Shown here: positions 1-4,731 of the stretch, piece after piece
Numbering within the stretch: position 1 is the stretch's first letter
How the letters are laid out: every line of letters begins with the position of its first letter
NCBI GenBank assembly: GCA_002389995.1
Contig: DGRR01000065.1
Location: 1 to 7,670, forward strand
DNA from: Ruminococcus sp. UBA4383
Lineage (GTDB): Bacteria > Bacillota > Clostridia > Oscillospirales > Ruminococcaceae
Direction: 5' to 3'
DNA length: 7,670 nucleotides
Position numbers and translations under genes: made by a program
The notes under the pieces: model-generated
Seen by the model: only the letters and a program-made list of their open reading frames with translations
Told to the model about the DNA's origin: nothing
Databases searched by the model: none

Positions 1-6
1 CATGGA

Positions 7-15
7 GAGTGCTAA
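7..15 (+). promoter_or_regulatory. Right half of a CIRCE operator (HrcA site), cut by the window edge
   Basis: The bases GAGTGCTAA match exactly the right arm of the CIRCE element, TTAGCACTC-N9-GAGTGCTAA, the operator of the heat-shock repressor HrcA. Only six of the nine spacer bases fall inside the window, so the left arm cannot be checked. The next gene is a small heat-shock protein, which suits HrcA control. The site lies about 150 bases before that start codon, further than usual, so it might instead serve a promoter outside the window or a gene to the left. The half-site is seen; the complete operator is inferred. Confidence 0.5.
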
Positions 16-39
16 TTTTCATTTTTCTTTCACATTTTT

Positions 40-71
40 TTGATATTATGAACATAATCGGGCAATATAAT
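40..71 (+). promoter_or_regulatory. Possible promoter of the hsp20 gene
   Basis: TTGATA (40-45) and a perfect TATAAT (66-71) could be -35 and -10 boxes, but the 20-base spacer is longer than the usual 16-18. An alternative is the extended -10-like TGATATTAT at 41-49, with no good -35 before it. A palindrome, ATTATG-AA-CATAAT (45-58), lies between the two boxes. The -10 at 66-71 would give a leader of roughly 88 bases before the hsp20 start. Confidence 0.35.
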
Positions 72-101
72 ATAGACAATGAAACGAAAGGAATGATTCC
101 A

Positions 102-137
102 ATGGAAAACATAAATAATCTGAACAGACAAGAATAA
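102..137 (+). CDS. Possible 11-residue leader peptide upstream of hsp20
   Basis: ATG at 102 opens a reading frame for MENINNLNRQE ending with TAA at 135-137. AAAGGAA at 87-93 sits 8 bases before the ATG, a believable ribosome binding site. The frame ends 28 bases before the hsp20 start. The nine bases GGAATGATT recur just before both starts (90-98 and 156-164), so part of the resemblance may come from a small local duplication. Nothing in the peptide suggests a function. It could be a translated leader or chance. Confidence 0.2.
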   Translation: MENINNLNRQE

Positions 138-165
138 TATAAACTATTTTCAGGAGGAATGATTT

Positions 166-588
166 ATGTACGGACTTACACCCTTTGGAAGAAACGATTA
201 TGACCTTTTCAATATGTTTGATGATTTTGACAGGGATTTCTTCCCGCATCACCCTGTAAACAACTGCCGAACCGATATTAAGGACGAAGGCGATAAATAT
301 GTCATGGAATCAGAGCTTCCGGGCTTTGAAAAAGAAGATATCACCCTCGATATCAACGGCTCTTACCTCGTAATCTCTGCCGAGCATAAAACCAATGACG
401 AAAAGAAAGACGAAAAAGGCAAATATATCCGCAGAGAACGCACATTCGGATCATACAGGAGAAGTTTCGATGTTTCAGGCATAGATACAGACAATATCTC
501 CGCTGAATATAAAAACGGCGTGCTTATCGTTGATATGCCAAAGAAAAAACATGAAGAACCTCAGCCAAAAAGACTTGAAATAAAATAA
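166..588 (+). CDS. Hsp20 / alpha-crystallin family small heat-shock protein
   Basis: A 140-residue ATP-independent holdase that would bind unfolding proteins in the cytoplasm and keep them soluble for refolding by DnaK or other chaperones. A short Phe/Asp-rich N-terminal arm (about 1-30) is followed by an alpha-crystallin domain (about 35-127). This carries the ELPGFEKEDI strand region, an acidic/basic charged stretch around 75-90, and the family signature A-x3-NGVL ending at 117-120. The C-terminal LEI (137-139) fits the (I/L/V)-x-(I/V) motif that bridges subunits in oligomers. Length is normal for bacterial Hsp20. The start is secure: AGGAGG at 152-157 lies 8 bases before ATG. The gene has its own terminator and an upstream CIRCE half-site, so it is probably a single, stress-controlled unit. 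The family call is firm; the exact paralogue name (for example Hsp18) is not decidable here. Confidence 0.95.
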   Translation: MYGLTPFGRNDYDLFNMFDDFDRDFFPHHPVNNCRTDIKDEGDKYVMESELPGFEKEDITLDINGSYLVISAEHKTNDEKKDEKGKYIRRERTFGSYRRSFDVSGIDTDNISAEYKNGVLIVDMPKKKHEEPQPKRLEIK

Positions 589-598
589 CCTGACTGAT

Positions 599-628
599 AA
601 AGGGACTGCTTCGGCAGTCCCTTTTTTT
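599..628 (+). terminator. Rho-independent terminator of hsp20
   Basis: AGGGACTGC (601-609) pairs perfectly with GCAGTCCCT (614-622) around a stable TTCG tetraloop, followed by a run of seven T. It lies 12 bases past the hsp20 stop codon and separates hsp20 from ppk. Confidence 0.95.
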
Positions 629-643
629 AGTGTAAAAAAGCAC

Positions 644-672
644 TTGACATAAGGCTTGAAAAGTTATATAAT
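644..672 (+). promoter_or_regulatory. Consensus sigma-A type promoter of ppk
   Basis: TTGACA (644-649), a 17-base spacer and TATAAT (667-672) are a perfect match to the housekeeping promoter consensus. Transcription would begin near 679, giving a leader of about 69 bases. It sits directly after the hsp20 terminator, so ppk is transcribed independently of the heat-shock gene. Confidence 0.9.
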
Positions 673-747
673 TGAAATGTATAAAATGTTGATTTTTGTA
701 ATAATCTGAATTATAAGTTCGCCTTCGGGCAGATCGGAGTATATATT

Positions 748-2883
748 ATGGAATATCTCGAAAACAGAGAACTTTCCTGGCTTAAATTCAATGCAAGAGT
801 ACTCGAAGAAGCAACCGACACAAATAACCCCTTGCTTGAACGCCTCTCATTTTCAGCTATATATCAAAGTAACCTCGATGAATTTTTTATGGTAAGAGTC
901 GGCTCTATAACCGATGATGCAAAAAATGATAAAAATAAAAAGGACGGAAAATCAGGCTTTACACCCTCACAGCAGTTAGATGCAATATTTACCGCTGTGA
1001 GGAGACTCCAGCCCTCCGTTGAAGATGCTTATATCAAAACTATTGAGGAGCTTAAACCATACGGTTTTGAACACGTTAAATTTGAAAATGCCTCCCCAGA
1101 TGAACAGAAATTCCTTGAACTCTATTTCAAGCGTGAAATAAAACCATTCATCTCAGGCATGGTAATCAACGATTCACTCCCCTTTCCGTTCCTCAAAAAT
1201 AAAGAACTCTATGCCGCTGTACAGCTCGCCTCAAAAAAGAAAGTCTGTGTCGGTATCATACAGATAAGACATGAAAACAGCGAGAGAATTATCCCCCTCG
1301 ATGAAAAAGGAAAAAGATTTATCCTTGAAGAAGAACTGATTCTCCGTTTCGCTCACCTCATGTTCAAAGGATATAAGGTAATCGACAGAACCGTTATACG
1401 CATAACAAGAAATGCCGATATCATGATTTCAGGCAGAGGTGCGGAGTTCCGTGACAGAATGGAGGAACTTGTTGACAAACGCAAAAGACTTGCACCTGTC
1501 CGCCTCGAAATTACAGGCGAATTCAGCCGTGAAGCCCTCGACTATATCTGCAAAAAATTAAAACTCAGAAATGTAAGAGTTTTCAGTTCAAGAATACCCC
1601 TCGATTTGTCATATGTGTATACATTGCAGGAACTCGATGAAAACCCTGACCTGCATTTCAGACATCTTTCACCAAGAAAATCTTCAATGCTCAGTGAAAG
1701 CCGTTCCGTGTTCTCTCAGGTAAAAGCCAAGGATATCCTTTTAAGCTATCCCTTTGAGTCAATGACATCATCATTTATAAGACTTTTGCAGGAATCCGCT
1801 GTTGACCCGAAAGTCGTATCAATTAAAATAACACTCTACCGCCTCGCAAAAAACAGCAAGGTAATTGATGCACTCTGTACCGCCGCCGAAAACGGCAAGG
1901 AAGTCCTCGTCATGATTGAACTGCGTGCAAGATTCGATGAGGCAAATAATATTGAATGGTCAAAAATTCTCCAGAAATCAGGCGTGAAAGTAATCTACGG
2001 TCCGAAAGAATATAAGGCTCACTCAAAACTCCTCCTCATTACAAGAAAAGCTCAGGGCGGAGAATTTGATTACGTCACCCAGATAGGTACGGGAAATTAT
2101 AACGAGAAAACTTCAAAAATATATACAGACCTCATGCTTATGACTGCTGACAGACAGATTGCCGAAGATGCTCAGGCTGTTTTCAGCGGTCTTGTGAACG
2201 GCACATTCGTTGAACATACAAATAAACTCCTCGTTTCTCCCCTCGCTTTAAGACCCCAGATTCTCGAAATGATGGACGAACAGATAAATATTGCAAAACA
2301 GGGTGGGAGCGGATATATCGCCGCAAAAGTAAACTCCCTCAACGATATGGCAATAATCGAAAAACTCGTTGCGGCTTCAAAGGCAGGCGTTAAAATTGAA
2401 CTCGTCATAAGAGGTATATGCTGCCTCATAGCAGGCGTGGAAGGCTATACGGAAAATATAACAGTCCGCAGTATAGTGGGACGTTTCCTCGAACACAGCC
2501 GTATATTTATATTCGGAAATGAAAGAAAAGAACAGAAAATTTATATCGGCTCTGCTGACTATATGAGCAGAAATACTATAAGACGTGTTGAGGTTGCCGC
2601 ACCTGTTGAAGATGAACGCCTCAAAAAACGTATAAGAGATATGTTCGATATTCTCATGAAGGATAACGTAAAGGCAAGAATTATGCTCAGTGACGGAAAT
2701 TATATCCGTGCCGAAAGAAAAGAAAACGAATCTCCCCTCAATGCTCAGGAATTTTTATACGACGAGGCTTACAGACGACTCGAAGAAAAACAGGCTAAAC
2801 AGGAAAGAATGCGTGAGAACCGTGAAAAAACTTCCCCTAAGTCTGCAAAAACAAAAAGAAAATCTTCCAAAACTAAAAAATAA
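748..2883 (+). CDS. ppk: Polyphosphate kinase 1 (PPK1)
   Basis: Transfers the gamma phosphate of ATP reversibly onto inorganic polyphosphate through a phosphohistidine intermediate. The protein has 711 residues, close to the family's usual 690-720. Its N-terminal domain opens with NRELSWLKFNARVLEEA and FFMVRVGSI, both typical of PPK1. The two phospholipase-D-like catalytic domains hold the expected residues: R365 (TLYR) and R395 (ELRARFDEANN) match E. coli R375 and R405. H425 (KAHSK) matches the phosphorylated H435, and H583 (LEHSRIF) matches H592. The GTGNYNEKT motif starts at 447. The last 29 residues (683-711) are strikingly basic, with 13 Lys/Arg, and lie beyond the catalytic core. The ribosome binding site is modest (GGAG, 736-739, 8 bases before ATG). 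It is followed closely by pssA without a real terminator, so the two are probably co-transcribed. No exopolyphosphatase gene is present in the window. Confidence 0.97.
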   Translation: MEYLENRELSWLKFNARVLEEATDTNNPLLERLSFSAIYQSNLDEFFMVRVGSITDDAKNDKNKKDGKSGFTPSQQLDAIFTAVRRLQPSVEDAYIKTIEELKPYGFEHVKFENASPDEQKFLELYFKREIKPFISGMVINDSLPFPFLKNKELYAAVQLASKKKVCVGIIQIRHENSERIIPLDEKGKRFILEEELILRFAHLMFKGYKVIDRTVIRITRNADIMISGRGAEFRDRMEELVDKRKRLAPVRLEITGEFSREALDYICKKLKLRNVRVFSSRIPLDLSYVYTLQELDENPDLHFRHLSPRKSSMLSESRSVFSQVKAKDILLSYPFESMTSSFIRLLQESAVDPKVVSIKITLYRLAKNSKVIDALCTAAENGKEVLVMIELRARFDEANNIEWSKILQKSGVKVIYGPKEYKAHSKLLLITRKAQGGEFDYVTQIGTGNYNEKTSKIYTDLMLMTADRQIAEDAQAVFSGLVNGTFVEHTNKLLVSPLALRPQILEMMDEQINIAKQGGSGYIAAKVNSLNDMAIIEKLVAASKAGVKIELVIRGICCLIAGVEGYTENITVRSIVGRFLEHSRIFIFGNERKEQKIYIGSADYMSRNTIRRVEVAAPVEDERLKKRIRDMFDILMKDNVKARIMLSDGNYIRAERKENESPLNAQEFLYDEAYRRLEEKQAKQERMRENREKTSPKSAKTKRKSSKTKK

Positions 2884-2884
2884 A

Positions 2885-2902
2885 CTGTCACCTTCATGAC
2901 AG
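2885..2902 (+). other. Stem-loop between ppk and pssA
   Basis: CTGTCA (2885-2890) and TGACAG (2897-2902) form a perfect 6-base stem with a 6-base loop, starting one base past the ppk stop. No T run follows (AATATAATC instead), so it is unlikely to end transcription fully. It could stabilise the ppk message 3' end or reduce read-through into pssA. Confidence 0.45.
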
Positions 2903-2911
2903 AATATAATC

Positions 2912-2916
2912 AGGAG
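2912..2916 (+). promoter_or_regulatory. Ribosome binding site that decides the pssA start
   Basis: AGGAG lies 4 bases before a first ATG (2921) and 7 bases before a second in-frame ATG (2924). The second spacing is the usual one, so 2924 is preferred; the difference is one residue. Confidence 0.6.
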
Positions 2917-2923
2917 TATAATG

Positions 2924-3568
2924 ATGATTGGTTATTATAATTATACGGTTATTCTTACATATCTGAGCCTCGCCTCGGCAGTCCTCGGAATGTTTCTCGC
3001 CTGCGGATTTTACGGCGATGTTCCGCACCCCGAACTCGGCATAATATGCCTCATGATTTCGGGACTGTGCGATATGTTTGACGGAAAAATCGCAAGAACA
3101 AAAAAGGACAGAACCGAAAATGAAAAAAAATTCGGAATACAGATAGATTCACTCTGCGATGCAATATGTTTCGGCGTGCTTCCCTCAGTTATAGGCTACG
3201 CTGTCGGAATGAAAAGCTGGGCTGATGTGCCTGTGCTTATAATGTTCCCGCTGTGTGCAGTCATAAGACTTGCATATTTCAACGTTGCCGAGGAGGAAAG
3301 ACAGAAAACAACAAGCGATGTCAGAAAAGTCTATGAAGGTCTGCCCGTTACAAGCGTTTCGCTCATTCTGCCTTTTCTTTACAGTTTCCGCAGAGATATA
3401 GGATATGACAATTTCCGAATAGTCTACGAAATTTTCCTGCTTTTCATTGCAATAGCCTTTATCACAAAGATAAAAGTAAGAAAACCCGGAATGAAAACCA
3501 TGCTTGCCTTTGTCGGTGTGGGCGTTCTCGAACTTATCTGGCTTATTTATAAAATTAAAACAAAATAA
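2924..3568 (+). CDS. pssA: CDP-alcohol phosphatidyltransferase, probably phosphatidylserine synthase
   Basis: An integral membrane enzyme of 214 residues that would transfer the phosphatidyl group from CDP-diacylglycerol to an alcohol, most likely serine. The family signature D-x2-DG-x2-AR-...-G-x3-D-x3-D is visible: D50, D53-G54, A57-R58, then G71, D75 and D79. The aspartates hold the catalytic metal ions. The stretch between R58 and G71 has 12 residues where the classic pattern has 8; the extra residues are charged. Several hydrophobic helices follow from the start (about 6-28) to the end (about 185-210), with a basic C-terminus (KIKTK), as expected for a six-helix membrane fold. Assignment to PssA over other CDP-alcohol transferases (for example PgsA) rests on overall resemblance to clostridial PssA proteins. 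No psd decarboxylase gene is adjacent to support it. It lies 40 bases after ppk with no promoter of its own seen, and ends in a clear terminator. Confidence 0.82.
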   Translation: MIGYYNYTVILTYLSLASAVLGMFLACGFYGDVPHPELGIICLMISGLCDMFDGKIARTKKDRTENEKKFGIQIDSLCDAICFGVLPSVIGYAVGMKSWADVPVLIMFPLCAVIRLAYFNVAEEERQKTTSDVRKVYEGLPVTSVSLILPFLYSFRRDIGYDNFRIVYEIFLLFIAIAFITKIKVRKPGMKTMLAFVGVGVLELIWLIYKIKTK

Positions 3569-3572
3569 AACC

Positions 3573-3598
3573 ATGCCCGATTTATATCGGGCATTTTT
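3573..3598 (+). terminator. Rho-independent terminator after pssA
   Basis: ATGCCCGAT (3573-3581) pairs perfectly with ATCGGGCAT (3586-3594) around a 4-base loop and runs into five T. It begins 5 bases after the pssA stop and closes the ppk-pssA unit. Confidence 0.93.
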
Positions 3599-3689
3599 AG
3601 TATATAATCACATTTGAGTGTAATAATAAATCAAAGAATCTTTTTTCAGAAAAATTAAAAATTATCCCGTGTAATTTTTTTGTAATATA

Positions 3690-3718
3690 TTGACAAACTG
3701 TTAAAAGTGATGTATAAT
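3690..3718 (+). promoter_or_regulatory. Consensus promoter of the membrane cyclophilin-like gene
   Basis: TTGACA (3690-3695), 17 bases, TATAAT (3713-3718): a perfect consensus. Transcription would start near 3725. The -10 box contains an in-frame ATG (3717-3719) that therefore cannot be in the message, which fixes the gene start further downstream. The rest of 3599-3689 is AT-rich, with no other signal I can support. Confidence 0.9.
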
Positions 3719-3738
3719 GAGTATACACGCTGTAAAAA

Positions 3739-3744
3739 GAGGTG
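3739..3744 (+). promoter_or_regulatory. Ribosome binding site that fixes the start at 3750
   Basis: GAGGTG, within AAAGAGGTGA, lies 5 bases before ATG 3750 and downstream of the predicted transcription start. It supports 3750 as the start over the longer frame from 3717. Confidence 0.8.
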
Positions 3745-3749
3745 AATAT

Positions 3750-4547
3750 ATGACAAACGGAATCAAAGGTCTCCTTAAATTTATAATAATAATGTCACTT
3801 GTAATGGGCGGTCTTACTGTTATACTCATTGTACTGCAAAACGTCCGCCAGAAAAATAACCAGAAAATAGATATAAATGCTGATACAATGAATCTCATTC
3901 AGCTCGAAAAACCCCACGAAGGCGATCCGATCGCCATTGTAGATACCACCCTCGGAGAATTTCGTTTCGTGCTTTATCCCCAGTATTCCCCGAATGCAGT
4001 GAAAAATTTCACCGAACTCGCAGAAAGCGGTTACTACGACAATACCTACGTTTTCAATTCGGAAAGCGGTGCTTATTCTGCGGCGGGCTGTCCTCAGAAA
4101 AACGGCGAAATGCCCGAAGGTTACGATAAATCAAGAGAACTCACAGAACGTGAACTTCATCAGGATTTATGGCCGTTCAAAGGCGCAGTCATGAGCCTTA
4201 ACACAACTGTTGACCGCAGTTTGTGGGAATGGATTGCAGGCGGCGGCACTTATTTCAACGGAAGCCGTTTCGCTCTCATAAATACTGTCGAATTTACTGA
4301 CGAAATGAAAAAAGAAATGCTTCAGGATTCCGTCAGCCATAAACTCGCCGAAGCTTTTATAGAACTCGGCGGAATACCTAATTTTTCACAGCAGATGACC
4401 GTCATAGGTCAGACATATGAAGGAATAGAGGTGATAGAAAAACTTTCACAGCTCGAAACTCAGGAAAACGGAATATATAAAATCCCAAAGGACGATATTA
4501 TGATAAATTCCATTACAATAAGCAAATATACAGATGATAATAATTAA
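3750..4547 (+). CDS. Membrane-anchored, catalytically degenerate cyclophilin-like protein
   Basis: A 265-residue protein with one N-terminal membrane segment (about 11-32) and a cyclophilin-type domain (about 57-262). The fold is recognisable from DTTLGEFRFVLYPQYSPNAVKNFTELAESGYYD (65-97, broken here by description only) and from FNGSRF and TVIGQTYEGIEVIEKL near the end. A gapless alignment to the FHRVIKDF-MIQGGDP block of the neighbouring lipoprotein shows most catalytic positions changed. The arginine equivalent to human CypA R55 is N103, F60 is A108, Q63 is A111, and the Gln of GSQF is Arg. About 12 extra residues, including LWEWIAGGG, precede NGSRF. Prolyl isomerase activity is therefore doubtful; it may bind peptides or act as a scaffold. 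Basic residues flank the membrane segment on both sides (K6, K10; R33, K35, K39), so topology is unclear, though an extracytoplasmic domain is expected. It has its own promoter and is followed by another cyclophilin gene, probably a paralogue. Confidence 0.8.
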   Translation: MTNGIKGLLKFIIIMSLVMGGLTVILIVLQNVRQKNNQKIDINADTMNLIQLEKPHEGDPIAIVDTTLGEFRFVLYPQYSPNAVKNFTELAESGYYDNTYVFNSESGAYSAAGCPQKNGEMPEGYDKSRELTERELHQDLWPFKGAVMSLNTTVDRSLWEWIAGGGTYFNGSRFALINTVEFTDEMKKEMLQDSVSHKLAEAFIELGGIPNFSQQMTVIGQTYEGIEVIEKLSQLETQENGIYKIPKDDIMINSITISKYTDDNN

Positions 4548-4580
4548 TTTACTGCCGTTTACGGTAATTTTAATTAATTA
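4541..4580 (+). terminator. Imperfect AT-rich inverted repeat, weak terminator candidate
   Basis: TAATTAATT at 4541-4549 is complementary to AATTAATTA at 4572-4580, and CCG (4555-4557) pairs with CGG (4562-4564) around a TTTA loop, with unpaired bases between. TTTT follows the inner hairpin at 4568-4571. The structure overlaps the stop codon of the cyclophilin-like gene. It may end that transcript, but the stem is weak compared with the other terminators here. The remaining gap to 4635 is AT-rich, with nothing else supportable. Confidence 0.35.
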
Positions 4581-4635
4581 TTCTTTTAATTGCCAAAAGC
4601 TTTATTTTATTATATACAAAATTTTTCCGCAAGTA

Positions 4636-4664
4636 TTTACAAAATGGAAATAATATAGTATAAT
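4636..4664 (+). promoter_or_regulatory. Promoter of the tandem cyclophilin lipoprotein gene
   Basis: TTTACA (4636-4641, one mismatch to TTGACA), a 17-base spacer and perfect TATAAT (4659-4664). Transcription would start near 4671, giving a leader of about 60 bases. AAGGAG at 4714-4719 is 12 bases before the ATG, a longer than usual spacing. An in-frame TAG directly precedes the ATG, so no longer start is possible nearby. Confidence 0.82.
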
Positions 4665-4731
4665 GAAGTTTGCCAAAGATGTAAGGCAGCAAAATATAAT
4701 AATATTTCTCTTTAAGGAGTGAATTTAATAG

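Noticed and set aside
677..709. Ten-codon frame at the start of the ppk leader
   Set aside because: Its ATG coincides with the predicted transcription start and no ribosome binding site precedes it.
2690..2899. Plus-strand 69-codon frame overlapping the end of ppk
   Set aside because: Out-of-frame reading of the lysine-rich ppk tail; no ribosome binding site and no recognisable product.
3185..3574. Minus-strand open frame of 129 codons over pssA
   Set aside because: Antisense to a recognised membrane enzyme, overlaps the terminator stem, and has no family resemblance.
3603..3608. TATAAT just after the pssA terminator
   Set aside because: No -35 box at a suitable distance (it would fall inside the terminator stem), and a far better promoter lies at 3690-3718.
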